Shown: positions 24,161 through 33,750, numbered from the stretch's first letter. The stretch: 64,000 nt of DNA from Arcicella aurantiaca (GCF_003148625.1 NZ_QGGO01000003.1:62001-126000); one strand, 5' to 3'. Program-made: numbers and translations. The notes: generated by a model not told the origin, from the letters alone.

Positions 24161-25198
24161 TGATAAAATTACGGATTTTTCGGGTTCATTAACAATACTC
24201 ATTGTTGCTTGTTCACCCGATAAAAGTCGAAGTTTATCTTGGATAGATTTTAAACCATATCCAGAAAAAATATTGTCAGGAAAAGGGACACCATTATCAT
24301 GAATTTTGATGATTAAGTTTTCCTTTTCTTCCGAAATATGAATTTTTACGACACCATTACCCGCTAATTTTGAAATGCCATGTTTGATAGAATTTTCAAC
24401 AATAGGCTGAATCAAAAATCTTGGAATCTGACAATTTTGTAGATTATCCTTCTCAAAAGTTACTGCATAAGCTAAACGTTCATCAAAACGCACTTTTTCA
24501 ACTTCTAAATAGGTTTTTACAATTTCTAATTCGTTCTTCAGAGAATCATAATGCTCATTATTTCTACCTGTTGAGAACCGATAAAACTTTGACAAATTCA
24601 TGACCATGTGTTCGGCTTTATCAGGGTCTTCATGCACTAAGGACGCAATAGAATTCAAGGAATTGTACAAAAAGTGAGGATTGATTTTTGCCTCCAAAGC
24701 CGCTAATTCTGCTTTGGTTTTGAGGTCATTCATCTGTAATATTTCATATTCTTGTTCCGTCATTTTGATAATTTGTTTACGTTCACGAGTAAACCAATAA
24801 TAGATGATATTTATTCCTAAAATTGGTCCTAAAGTAAACAGGGCATCGTACCAATCTCTTACGGTATTATCAATATTGTGATATTCTTTTTCGTCAAATA
24901 ATCGATACATAAGTGTAAACGTATAGAACTTGAACATTACCGCATTGATGGCAAAAAAAGTAAGTGCAAAATGGCGTAAAAATAGAGACTTTATTTTTCT
25001 TCCAAACTTGACCATCAACCAACAACCCAAGAGCATAGAGGAGGCATCAAAAATATTGCTGTAAATGATATTAATGATAAATTCACGGTATTGAGATTTC
25101 CCTCTGAGCATTCCAATGATAAAGTAGATATGACCGTTAAATGCCATAACCGTGAAGAATCCCAAAAGCCAAAAACGCCCCCAAAAGCTTGATTTCAT
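24146..25198 (-). CDS. Sensor histidine kinase, LytS/YehU type
   Basis: The 350-residue protein has four hydrophobic segments (about 8-30, 42-62, 76-98 and 118-136), a short coiled linker, and the His_kinase box KINPHFLYNSLNSI at 171-184 with phosphoacceptor H175. The ATPase region includes PIVENSIKHGI and GYGLKSIQDKLRLL. No extracellular sensor domain is present, so the signal is probably sensed in the membrane. The expected partner regulator is at 22772-23545 on the same strand, with the GNAT gene interposed. Confidence 0.9.
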   Translation of the reverse strand: MKSSFWGRFWLLGFFTVMAFNGHIYFIIGMLRGKSQYREFIINIIYSNIFDASSMLLGCWLMVKFGRKIKSLFLRHFALTFFAINAVMFKFYTFTLMYRLFDEKEYHNIDNTVRDWYDALFTLGPILGINIIYYWFTRERKQIIKMTEQEYEILQMNDLKTKAELAALEAKINPHFLYNSLNSIASLVHEDPDKAEHMVMNLSKFYRFSTGRNNEHYDSLKNELEIVKTYLEVEKVRFDERLAYAVTFEKDNLQNCQIPRFLIQPIVENSIKHGISKLAGNGVVKIHISEEKENLIIKIHDNGVPFPDNIFSGYGLKSIQDKLRLLSGEQATMSIVNEPEKSVILSLPKR

Positions 25199-25351
25199 AT
25201 TGTTGTTATTTTGAAGAAAATGTTTAGAAAAGGTTGTTTAAAAGTCATAGGGAATAAGTCGTAAGGAATTATTCCCTAATAGTATTTTTTAGATAAGTTT
25301 AAGTAAAATGCTATTTGGATGGTTGATTATTTCCAAAATAATATTTTGTAT

Positions 25352-25464
25352 TATAGACTGCAACATAACTTATTAGAAGTGAAATTTAGTATTTCGGCTC
25401 AACTTCCCGAAAGTTTTAAACTTACGGGAAGTTCCTATTTTAATATGTTATATCATACTCTATA
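25352..25464. repeat. 113-bp two-layer palindrome, copy 2 (CTTCCCGAAAG family)
   Basis: Same element and same orientation as 3921-4034: outer ACATAACTTATT / AATATGTTATAT and inner AACTTCCCGAAAGTTT / AAACTTACGGGAAGTT. It lies in the 337-bp spacer between the histidine kinase start and the next gene's stop; nothing else is seen there. Confidence 0.82.
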
Positions 25465-25535
25465 CGACTTATAACTTAAAGACTTATTGACTTTTAAACA
25501 GCCTCTTCTTTAATACTAAGTATGCCAGCACCTAC

Positions 25536-26180
25536 TTATTTACAAGCTTTTGCCAAGCCATTTACTTGCTCTGAACCCCATTTTGGAGCAAGAGGGTTTG
25601 TTGGTTTGAAGTTAGCAAATTTTTGGATAGCGGTTTGTATTTCAGGACAGGCTTTTTCTGCTCCACCACCAAATTGTTCTGGCGTATAATAAACCATTTG
25701 TGCTTTTAAAGTATATGCTCGTGGGTTTTCTGGATTTATTTCCTTTGCTTTGGCAATCGCACCTTCAAAAGCTGAACCAAATTTCATCCAACGAGCAGCT
25801 CCATTTACTGAAATTCGCATCATGGCAACTTGTGCTTTTAATACCTCAATTTCGTCGGGAGTGTTTACATTTTGTTGGCTAAGTTTTGTGATAAATGCTT
25901 CAGATTTATCTAAATATTTGTCAATTTCTGAGCCTTCTTTTTGTTTTTGGGCGATTAAATTATAGCACAATGCAGCGTAATAATTGGGTAGCCATTCGCT
26001 TGTTTCTGAATTAGCTATTCTTTCAAATTTGTTGGCAACTTCTTGTAAACTTGCTACATCTTGGGCTTGTCCCAATTCCATTAAAGTTGCTCCCATAGCT
26101 TTGTTAAAACGTTCATTGTCAGTAGCTTTTGTGATAAAAGAAGCAATAAGTAATACGATTGTGAAGATTAAATTTTTCAT
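25536..26180 (-). CDS. Secreted helical (TPR-like) protein of unknown function
   Basis: The 214-residue protein has a signal peptide (1-19, MKNLIFTIVLLIASFITKA) and then repeated helical pairs resembling tetratricopeptide repeats, for example WLPNYYAALCYNLIAQ and NPRAYTLKAQMVYYTPE. A conserved-looking QFGGGAEKACPEIQTAI block and a C-terminal Cys (ACK) end the protein. It is predicted periplasmic. No enzymatic motif is visible; a role as a binding scaffold is only inference. It is a single-gene unit between two hairpin elements. Confidence 0.68.
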   Translation of the reverse strand: MKNLIFTIVLLIASFITKATDNERFNKAMGATLMELGQAQDVASLQEVANKFERIANSETSEWLPNYYAALCYNLIAQKQKEGSEIDKYLDKSEAFITKLSQQNVNTPDEIEVLKAQVAMMRISVNGAARWMKFGSAFEGAIAKAKEINPENPRAYTLKAQMVYYTPEQFGGGAEKACPEIQTAIQKFANFKPTNPLAPKWGSEQVNGLAKACK

Positions 26181-26342
26181 GATTTGATGTTTTTAAAATT
26201 TAGAAATTATTTCCTTGTTTGATGATTCAAAAGTAGTGACGTATTGAAAGGAAATGAATAGGAATCCGACAAACTGTGGATTTTTGGGCGTGAATTGCCT
26301 GTTTTTAAGTGTGGCTTGTATTTAGGTAGATATTCAAAAATT

Positions 26343-26400
26343 AAAAAGAGTGAGGATAATAATGATTTGTTTTATAATCATTATTATCCTCACTCTTTTT
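26343..26400 (-). terminator. 24-bp perfect hairpin terminator
   Basis: AAAAAGAGTGAGGATAATAA(TGAT) at 26343-26366 pairs exactly with 26377-26400, with a 10-nt loop and terminal A/T runs. It ends the dctA transcript on the minus strand. The remaining spacer (26401-26571) holds one arm of an 'AAATCCGTTCAATCTGTGG' word repeat and no gene. Confidence 0.88.
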
Positions 26401-26571
26401 AAATACCAATTTAGAATACTTAACGGAATTGTCAAGGGTTTGTCAAAAGACAAAGGATAGACTGCTGATTTTTCTTTATTCTATCTGACTGCCTCCCAGT
26501 GTAAATCAGTAAAATCCGTTCAATCTGTGGTCTAAATTTGTCTGCGAAAAATGGTTTATCGTTCTGATTGA

Positions 26572-27840
26572 TTACTCAGCAAAAGCTTCTTGCATCTTCT
26601 CTCTATCAAATTCACCTTCATTATTGGCTAACCAAACCGTAGCCACTCCGTTTCCTATAAAATTGGTGATAGCCCGAGCTTCCGACATGAATCTGTCAAC
26701 CCCCAAAAGTAAAGCTAAACCTTCTACGGGAATTACTTTAATAGCCGTAAGCGTTGATGCCAAAACAATAAAACCACTTCCTGTTACACCTGCCGCACCT
26801 TTTGAAGTTACCATCAAAATACCGATGATGGTCAGGATTTGTTGTAAATCTAAATGAACATTGAAAACCTGTGCCAAGAAAATAATTGCCATTGAAAGGT
26901 AAATCGTTGTACCGTCCAAATTGAAAGAATATCCCGCAGGAACTACCAAACCAACTACCGATTTTGAACAGCCCATTTTCTCTAACTTTTCCATTAAAGA
27001 TGGCAAAGCCGCTTCTGAAGATGATGTTCCTAATACAATTAATAATTCTTCTCTGATGTATTTTAAGAATTTTAAAAGGTCGATTTTATACGTTCTCAAA
27101 ATCAAATAAAGTACCACAAAAATGAAGCAAGCCATTGTACAATAAACTGTTACCATCAATTTTGCCAAAGGTAAAAGTGTCTGGATTCCGTATTTTCCAA
27201 TGGTGAACGCCATGCCGCCAAATGCTCCAATTGGTGCAAGCAACATCACTTTATGCAAAGCCCAAAATATTTTTTTGGAAATGGGAGAGAGGGTATTTAC
27301 AATTTTATCTCGACCTGCATAATTACTCAAAGCCACTCCTAAAATAATGGCTAAAAGCAAAACTTGTAAGGTAGCATTGTCCCAAAAGAATTTCATCCAA
27401 CTGAATGCTTCTGCTGATTTTGTGTATTTTGAAATATCGCCACCTTTGATTTCGGAAGTTACCACGCCGTCACCTGGGCGTAAAACGTTGGCAATCACAA
27501 CGCCAATGAAAAGTGCTACGGTTGTTACTATTTCAAAATACAATAATGCTTTTGCTCCGACTTTTCCGACTTTCTTCAAATCTCCCATTGAAATAATCCC
27601 TAAAGTGATGGTCAGGAAGATAATTGGGCAGATGAATAGTTTGACGATACTGATAAAAATACTGCTTAGAAGTTCGCTAAAAGTAGTTTTTATCTCAAAT
27701 TCGGAAAAATATAGACTGAATTTTATCGGTTTTTCTAAAATGGGTTGCAGGGCTACTTCGGGATAAAAATGTCCCAACAATACCCCCGATACAATAGCGG
27801 TTAGTACCCAAAAGGTTAGATTTTTGAAAATATTTTTCAT
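26572..27840 (-). CDS. dctA: Dicarboxylate/amino acid:cation symporter (DctA-like)
   Basis: The 422-residue inner-membrane protein takes up C4-dicarboxylates (succinate, fumarate, malate) with protons or sodium. It has eight membrane segments and two re-entrant loops. The family blocks are present: GTSSSEAALPSLMEKLEKMGCSKS (serine-rich hairpin) and PAGYSFNLDGTTIYLSMA, followed by a late TSKGAAGVTGSGFIVLA loop. The start at 27840 gives the usual MKNIFKNLTFWVL opening; a start at 27870 adds ten unlikely residues. Its place near the tricarboxylate locus is suggestive, since tricarballylate/aconitate catabolism feeds the TCA cycle. Confidence 0.88.
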   Translation of the reverse strand: MKNIFKNLTFWVLTAIVSGVLLGHFYPEVALQPILEKPIKFSLYFSEFEIKTTFSELLSSIFISIVKLFICPIIFLTITLGIISMGDLKKVGKVGAKALLYFEIVTTVALFIGVVIANVLRPGDGVVTSEIKGGDISKYTKSAEAFSWMKFFWDNATLQVLLLAIILGVALSNYAGRDKIVNTLSPISKKIFWALHKVMLLAPIGAFGGMAFTIGKYGIQTLLPLAKLMVTVYCTMACFIFVVLYLILRTYKIDLLKFLKYIREELLIVLGTSSSEAALPSLMEKLEKMGCSKSVVGLVVPAGYSFNLDGTTIYLSMAIIFLAQVFNVHLDLQQILTIIGILMVTSKGAAGVTGSGFIVLASTLTAIKVIPVEGLALLLGVDRFMSEARAITNFIGNGVATVWLANNEGEFDREKMQEAFAE

Positions 27841-27865
27841 ATATGTGATTTGATGGGGTTGATTG

Positions 27866-28134
27866 AACACAGATTTTACGGATTAGACACGGATTTAATA
27901 CACTGTTTAATAAGTTATCTGGATAATTTTTATTCCAAAATCTTTTATAACTTCCCGAAACAATATCCATTGTGGGTAAAGAACTTTCGGGAAGTAGTCG
28001 AGAGGTTCACTTCCCGAAAGTTTTTTTACCCACAATGGATATTGTTTCGAGAAGTTGAAGAAACTTATTAAACACTGTATTTAATAATTAAATTTTTATG
28101 TTAATCCGTGTCTAATCTGTAAAATTCGTGTGCC
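27866..28134. repeat. Three-layer nested palindrome (~270 bp)
   Basis: The outer layer is ACACAGATTTTACGGATTAG, returning as TAATCTGTAAAATTCGTGTG; the middle AATACACTGTTTAATAAG / CTTATTAAACACTGTATT; the inner CTTCCCGAAACAATATCC..., returning as ACAATGGATATTGTTTCGAGAAG, with further CTTCCCGAAAG arms. The middle and inner words recur at 33818-34024. The element fills the spacer between the dctA start and the AEC permease stop. Confidence 0.85.
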
Positions 28135-28136
28135 AT

Positions 28137-29042
28137 TTAGCTTACTATTAAATACCAAATGCCAACGTTTAATAGTGACAAAGGAATGCTTATACTGACC
28201 ATTTGAGTAGCCAGTTTAGGGTTTAAACCGTAATTGATAGCGATAATTGTGGCTGTATTCATTGAGCCTAAGGCTGCACCAACTACTGATATTTTTCCAA
28301 TAAATGAATGTTCGCCGATTATGAGGATATATAAAATGAAAATCAACATTGGGGCAATCAATAATTTATAAAAAAGTCCAAATAAAAGAGGTTTCACTTG
28401 TAAATCTTCTCTTTTGAAACTTATTTGTAATCCTATCGAAATTAAGGCTAAAATGCCAAAAGGACTACCAATTTTTTGCAAAATTTCAATGCTCCAAGCG
28501 GGGAAATGACAATTTGATAAATTCAATGCTAAAGCCACACAAAATGATAAAAATGGTGGAAACTGAACAATGTCGCTAATGATTTTCTTAGCAGATACTT
28601 CTTTTGCGGAATAATACGAAGCCGTAAATATGCCTAACGTCCCGCAAACCACAAATGACCCTGCTTGACTCATGAGTACGCCTACCTGCAAACCTTCTTT
28701 ACCAAAGAGTAATTCAAAAATAGGAAAACCCACAAATGATATACTACTGATGCCCGCCGTGAGGGTTAATGCTCCCGTAGTGCTACGGTCGAGTTGTAGA
28801 ATTGGAGCTAATATTTTGAAGAAAATAAATGACCCAATGTACAAAATGTAAGGCATTAAAATGGGCAGTGCTTTATTACGTTGAAAATGAATTTCAGTAG
28901 TGTAAAGCAAAGTCAGGGCGGGCAAACAGACGTATATAATGAAAGAATTCAAGACCAAATGAGCGTCTTTCGGAAATCCTTTTAACCGCTGAAGAATAAT
29001 CCCCAACAATAAACAGGCTAAAAGTAGTAACAAATTGGTCAA
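28137..29042 (-). CDS. AEC-family transporter (auxin efflux carrier-like)
   Basis: The 301-residue inner-membrane protein has ten hydrophobic segments in two five-helix halves, with the family opening LGIILQRLKGFPKDAHLVLNSFIIYVCLPAL and a later LISIGLQISF block. Bacterial AEC proteins export or exchange organic acids such as malate and malonate; the substrate here is not determined. It lies on the same strand upstream of dctA but is separated from it by a nested palindrome. Confidence 0.85.
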   Translation of the reverse strand: MTNLLLLLACLLLGIILQRLKGFPKDAHLVLNSFIIYVCLPALTLLYTTEIHFQRNKALPILMPYILYIGSFIFFKILAPILQLDRSTTGALTLTAGISSISFVGFPIFELLFGKEGLQVGVLMSQAGSFVVCGTLGIFTASYYSAKEVSAKKIISDIVQFPPFLSFCVALALNLSNCHFPAWSIEILQKIGSPFGILALISIGLQISFKREDLQVKPLLFGLFYKLLIAPMLIFILYILIIGEHSFIGKISVVGAALGSMNTATIIAINYGLNPKLATQMVSISIPLSLLNVGIWYLIVS

Positions 29043-29090
29043 GAGAAATTGATTATATATTTAGTTGTACTTATTAATGTGCTTGATGTT

Positions 29091-29208
29091 ATTTAGCACG
29101 CAGATTACATAAATTTCAAAATGCAGATGTGTACAGGCTTTAAAAACTTCTTTTGTTATAATTGTTTTAAAAATCTGCGAAAATCTACGTTATCTACGTG
29201 CTATAAAT
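29091..29208. repeat. Inverted 'TAGCACG / CGTGCTA' word repeat
   Basis: ATTTAGCACGCAGATTACAT at 29091 pairs imperfectly with ATCTACGTGCTATAAAT ending at 29207. It fills the spacer between the AEC permease start and the receptor stop. Confidence 0.6.
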
Positions 29209-29209
29209 C

Positions 29210-32200
29210 TTAAAACTTAAACGTTAAGTTTCCGTAATAATATGAACCGTTGAATCCAAATTGGTTGGCGTTACGAGTATAAGGCACTTGACCGTTGGCA
29301 TACGAAACATAATTACTATAAACTTTATCAGGATATACATCGGTAATGTTATTGCCTCCAAGCGTGATTGTCAAGAATTTATTTAAGCTATAAACCACCG
29401 ACGCATCGAATAAATTTTTACCACCAAATGTTTGGCTTTGGTGCAAATTGCTTGTTCCTGTTACAGGTTTGCTCAATTTTTCCCAAGCAGTTACTTCTCC
29501 AAAATACGAACTACGTAAATTTAAGCTTAATTTGCCAACTTGATAACCCAATGAAAGTAAAACTTTTGAGTGTGGTTGACTTGTTTCAATCAATGCTCTA
29601 CTTACGGTATCAATCAATAAAATTGGGTTTTTGGTGTCTAATTGTAAAGCTGATGGCGTTGCTTTTACGCCTGTAATTTCAGTTTTATTAACCGTTAAAG
29701 CTAAACTTGCAGTAAATCTGCTATTTGTTCCAACTGATTTTTTGTAAGACGCCACAATGTCAATTCCTTTTGTTCCTGTATTAATGGCATTGGTGAAAAA
29801 GGTAATTTCTTGAAAACCTGCAAAGTTGTTTTTCAGAGCGGTGATATTATTAACGTTCAAGTTTTCAGTTACGATAATTCTGTCGGTAATATCAATTTGG
29901 TAAGCATCAACGGTAAATAAGAAATTTGCTCCTGCTTTTGCCGTAATCCCGAGGTTGTAGTTCCATGAGGTTTCTGGTTTTGGGTCTTCAATCCCGATTT
30001 TTGCCAAACGTGCGTCGTCAGATGGTAATTGTTTGGTGCTACGAATTACGCCATTTTGTACCGTAGAAGTTGTAGCAGCATTGGCAATTTGTTGAAGCAA
30101 TGGAGCTCTAAAACCTTTATTGATAGAACCTCTGATTGAAAGGTCGTCGGTAATTTTTAAACGAGTTGCCAATTTCCCAGAAATATTACTACCGAAATCA
30201 CTATAATTTTCATAACGTAATGCTCCTGCTACTAACAAACGGTTGGTAATGTCACTTTCTAAGTCTAAATACATACCAATATTTGAACGACTTTTATTGG
30301 TTAAATCAGCTTTGTCGATACCCACACGTCCTTGCGAACCTGGTGTTTTGTTTTTGGTAGCAGATAAAGGTCCAACGAAAGAAGCGGCATCGTCTCCAGG
30401 AGTTAAAGTGAAATTATCCACTCTATATTGAGCTCCCAAAGCTACGTTTACCGATTTTGTTCCCCACAAACCAAGCGTAGTTTTAGAAAGGTTTACTTCC
30501 GTCAAACTTTGTCCAAAACCGATTCTACCGATATAAAAATCCTTTGGAGAACTTGCTCCCATTGACGCATTTGAGGTGTTATTGGCGTTTTGGTCAAGAT
30601 AGTTTTTACCATAACCTGTACTAATATCCCAATTCCAACCTGTTGAAGTTTTACGTTTTATTCCTGCAAAACCCGATAAATCAACCGATGTTCCCGGTAA
30701 TTGAGGTACATAACCATCAGGATATAAATCTGGGTTTGACGTTGCACTGGTTGCCAATGCAGTTCTTAAAAAAGCCTGTGCAAATACATCTTTTTGCGAA
30801 AATCCACCGAATGAATACAATGTCCATTCTTTGTTTAAAGGAACATCAAGATTGTAAAAAACTTGTGTCGATTTCATGGCGTTACTTCCATAAGATGTTG
30901 GGTGAAAAGAACCATAAGTACCGTCTCCCCAATATCCTCTTGACTTCAATAAGGCTTGGTCAGTTGCGGCTACGTTGGTATAAATTCCAGTGTAAGTTCC
31001 GCCCGCTACGGGTTGTGGATTGTATGCGTCCGAACGGTCAGTTCCTTTTACATCTTGATAACTCCCTGTGATGTTTAATGATGCTTTTTTACCTAAATCA
31101 AAACCATAATTTAAGCCAACTGTATAGCCTCCGCCATCGCCTTTTGAGGTTACGCCGTATTGAATTTGTGCCGTTCCGTTATTAACAGATTTCTTCAAAA
31201 CTAAGTTAGCAATACCTGCAATGGCATCTGAACCGTATTGAGCAGCAGCTCCATCACGCAAGATTTCCATTCTTTCTAATGCCAATGATGGAACTGAGTT
31301 TAAATCCGTTACAACTGTTCCTTTTCCAACGGTTACGTTACTATTCAAAGCGGCAAATTGATGACGACGTTTTCCGTCCACTAAAACCAACATTTGGTCG
31401 GGCGAAAGTCCTTTCAATGAAGCAGGGTCTGCATAGTTAGCTACGCCATTGATACCATTTTTAGCCGAATTAAACGAAGGCGACATAAATTGAACCTGTT
31501 GTCCCAATTCAGTTTGTCCAGTTGTTTGTAATTCTTTGGCACTGATAACGTCCACAGGTACAGGGCGTTCTACGTTAGTACGTGCTACTGTTGAGCGTGA
31601 ACCAATTACGACAACTTCCCCTAATTGTGAAATATCTTCTTTCATAACAACCGTCATGTTTTGATTAGAAGCCGTAATTTTTACTTCTTGTTTCTCAAAA
31701 CCCACGAACGTTAATACTAAAACGTCACCTTCTTTGGCGGCAATATTAAATTCGCCATCGTTGTTAGTGACAGTTCCTCTTGGCGACCCTTTTACTAAAA
31801 CACTCACACCCGGTAAAACTTCTCCTTTTTCGGTGGTTACTTTTCCCGAAACTCTATCTTCAATAATGACTGGTAAATTTTCTTTTTCATCTATAATTAA
31901 AGCCGATTGTTCTTTATTTTTCTTCAAAACAATTTGCTCTTCAACTACTTCATAACGAAGTTTATTTGGATATAATAATTTGGGCAAAACAGATGTTAAA
32001 GGCTCGTTATTAGCTTGTAAACTTACATTTTTGTTAGCTTCTACCGTATTGTTGCTATACACAAAACGAACATTTGTTTGCTTTTCGATTTCTTGTAAAA
32101 CTGTTTTTAAACTCACATTTGAAACTTTAATGGATACTTCACGATTTAAAATTTGTTGTGCTTTGGTTGGACGAGCAAACGCCATTACGGTACAAAGCGT

Positions 32201-32275
32201 AATGAGAATACAGGGATAAATAGCGATTTTCATAAGAGTAAGCAGAGCTTGCTTTGAGAATAAAGATGGTTTCAT
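29210..32275 (-). CDS. TonB-dependent receptor with STN (signalling) domain
   Basis: The 1021-residue outer-membrane receptor has a long signal region (about 1-40), a secretin/TonB short N-terminal domain (about 45-108, VSIKVSNVSLKTVLQEIEKQ), a CarboxypepD_reg-like domain (about 140-215), a plug (about 235-350, LKGLSPDQMLVLVDGKRRH and LRDGAAAQYGSDAIAG) and a barrel ending YYYGNLTFKF. The STN domain typically contacts a FecR anti-sigma factor, and a FecR gene lies directly upstream (32702-33697). The substrate is probably a chelate or polycarboxylate; adjacent genes favour a tricarboxylate, by inference only. Confidence 0.93.
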   Translation of the reverse strand: MKPSLFSKQALLTLMKIAIYPCILITLCTVMAFARPTKAQQILNREVSIKVSNVSLKTVLQEIEKQTNVRFVYSNNTVEANKNVSLQANNEPLTSVLPKLLYPNKLRYEVVEEQIVLKKNKEQSALIIDEKENLPVIIEDRVSGKVTTEKGEVLPGVSVLVKGSPRGTVTNNDGEFNIAAKEGDVLVLTFVGFEKQEVKITASNQNMTVVMKEDISQLGEVVVIGSRSTVARTNVERPVPVDVISAKELQTTGQTELGQQVQFMSPSFNSAKNGINGVANYADPASLKGLSPDQMLVLVDGKRRHQFAALNSNVTVGKGTVVTDLNSVPSLALERMEILRDGAAAQYGSDAIAGIANLVLKKSVNNGTAQIQYGVTSKGDGGGYTVGLNYGFDLGKKASLNITGSYQDVKGTDRSDAYNPQPVAGGTYTGIYTNVAATDQALLKSRGYWGDGTYGSFHPTSYGSNAMKSTQVFYNLDVPLNKEWTLYSFGGFSQKDVFAQAFLRTALATSATSNPDLYPDGYVPQLPGTSVDLSGFAGIKRKTSTGWNWDISTGYGKNYLDQNANNTSNASMGASSPKDFYIGRIGFGQSLTEVNLSKTTLGLWGTKSVNVALGAQYRVDNFTLTPGDDAASFVGPLSATKNKTPGSQGRVGIDKADLTNKSRSNIGMYLDLESDITNRLLVAGALRYENYSDFGSNISGKLATRLKITDDLSIRGSINKGFRAPLLQQIANAATTSTVQNGVIRSTKQLPSDDARLAKIGIEDPKPETSWNYNLGITAKAGANFLFTVDAYQIDITDRIIVTENLNVNNITALKNNFAGFQEITFFTNAINTGTKGIDIVASYKKSVGTNSRFTASLALTVNKTEITGVKATPSALQLDTKNPILLIDTVSRALIETSQPHSKVLLSLGYQVGKLSLNLRSSYFGEVTAWEKLSKPVTGTSNLHQSQTFGGKNLFDASVVYSLNKFLTITLGGNNITDVYPDKVYSNYVSYANGQVPYTRNANQFGFNGSYYYGNLTFKF

Positions 32276-32344
32276 AAGATTGTTTTTGGATTTTAATTTT
32301 TTCGGTTCTCTCTTGTTACGGAGAGAACCTTCTTATATGAATTT

Positions 32345-32701
32345 TTAGAAAAGATTAATTACAGTTAGCAGTGAACAGTTATTAGTGAATAGTTATTAGT
32401 TATTAGTTATTAGTTATTAGTTATTGGTGATAATTAGAAAAAAATAGTGGTTGGATATTTAATGTTAAAAAATAGTGGTTGGATATTTAATGTTAAAAAA
32501 TAGTGGTTGGATATTTAATGTTAAAAAATAGTGGTTGGGTATTTAATGTTAAAAAATAGTGGTTGGATATTTAATGTTAAAAAATAGTGGTTGGGTATTT
32601 AATGTTAAAAAATGTGTGATTTACAAATCAATGACAATTAAACTATTCACTGCTAACTGTTCACTAATAACTATTCACTAATAACTATTCACTAATAACT
32701 G
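32345..32701. repeat. Composite spacer: word-repeat hairpin with a 6 x 28-bp tandem array in its loop
   Basis: The left arm repeats TTAGTTATTAGTTATTAG (about 32362-32425) and the right arm CTAATAACTATTCACTAATAAC (about 32640-32701). Between them a 28-bp unit (core TAGTGGTTGGATATTTAATG) is repeated at 32445, 32473, 32501, 32529, 32557 and 32585, with G/A variation at one position. It separates fecR from its receptor gene, so it would be transcribed in the operon leader. Confidence 0.9.
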
Positions 32702-33697
32702 TTACTGCTCACAGCCATTTCCTTTTAGATAAATTTCATTGCCTTTGATTTCATATTCTGCATCAATAGACCGACAAATTATTTCGAGAATGGTTGAAAG
32801 ATGTTCTTGGTCGAAATTACCCGACAAACGGCAGTTTCTTAATGCAGGGTTGAGGTGGATATTTACATTGAAATTTTGCTCAATATTATCCACCACACTC
32901 TGCATGGAAGTATTATCGAAATTTAAAGAGGCGAGTTCCCAGTAAAAAGTTTTATCTTTTGGTAATTCGTTGATTGTCAATACGTCAGATTTGTTTTCTA
33001 AAACAACTTGTTGTTTAGGCGTTACAAAAACCTCCTTTTCAGATTCATTCGTTACCGAAACTTTTCCTGTAACCACCGAAACTTCAAATTTTTCTGTTTC
33101 TGGATATGCTTTCACATTGAAACTTGTTCCTAAAACTTTGGTGGTCATTTTTCCAGAATAAATCAAGAATGGGCGACCTTCATCTCGTTTTACATCAAAA
33201 AAAGCTTCTCCTTTCAAATTCACCTGACGATATACTCTATCTGATTGATTATAAGATAATTGTGTTTTGGGATGAAGCCAAACGCTACTACCATCTGGAA
33301 GCGAAACTTTCAAAATCTTAGCAGATGAGTTTTCATATTTAGCCCAATCTGAAAGCGGAATATCTGACTTTATTTTTGCTAAGTTTTCAACCGAATCAGG
33401 ATTCCAATAAAAAGATAATCCAAAGACAATCAGTACGATAGCCGCCATACTTGCAGCATACCAAACCCAACGTGGCGGCGTATAGAGTTTGATTGGATTG
33501 ATTTTATGGTCAATATTTTTGCGTACTCGATAATACAATTCAGAATATTCGTCTTCCGATAAATCACTGATGCCATCAGGATTATTCTCAAATGACTTAT
33601 ACCATGCTTCTACCAACATTTGTTCTCCTTCAGAACATTCGTTGTTAAGATATTTTGCAATTATTTCTTGATTTAGTCTCATTTTATTGGCTTTCAT
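32702..33697 (-). CDS. FecR-family anti-sigma factor
   Basis: The 331-residue protein has a cytoplasmic N-terminal sigma-binding part (1-75), one membrane helix (77-98, WVWYAASMAAIVLIVFGLSFYW), a periplasmic FecR domain (about 120-225, LPDGSSVWLHPKTQLSY and GEAFFDVKRDEGRPF) and a C-terminal DUF4974/STN-like domain (about 253-325, LNFDNTSMQSVVDNIEQNFNVNI). FecR passes the receptor's substrate signal to an ECF sigma factor. No sigma gene is adjacent, so it may use one of the two encoded at 44-45 kb. A start at codon 6 (33682) is also possible. Confidence 0.92.
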   Translation of the reverse strand: MKANKMRLNQEIIAKYLNNECSEGEQMLVEAWYKSFENNPDGISDLSEDEYSELYYRVRKNIDHKINPIKLYTPPRWVWYAASMAAIVLIVFGLSFYWNPDSVENLAKIKSDIPLSDWAKYENSSAKILKVSLPDGSSVWLHPKTQLSYNQSDRVYRQVNLKGEAFFDVKRDEGRPFLIYSGKMTTKVLGTSFNVKAYPETEKFEVSVVTGKVSVTNESEKEVFVTPKQQVVLENKSDVLTINELPKDKTFYWELASLNFDNTSMQSVVDNIEQNFNVNIHLNPALRNCRLSGNFDQEHLSTILEIICRSIDAEYEIKGNEIYLKGNGCEQ

Positions 33698-33750
33698 AGA
33701 CTAAGTGAATCGAAAAAGATTTTTCCCCTATGCCGTTTTGAAAAAAAATA

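Noticed and set aside
30643-31071. 142-residue plus-strand frame within the 29210-32275 receptor gene
   Set aside because: Antisense shadow of conserved receptor sequence; no homology pattern or start region.
32439-32612. Possible CRISPR array (28-bp repeats)
   Set aside because: The 28-bp units follow each other directly with no unique spacers between them.
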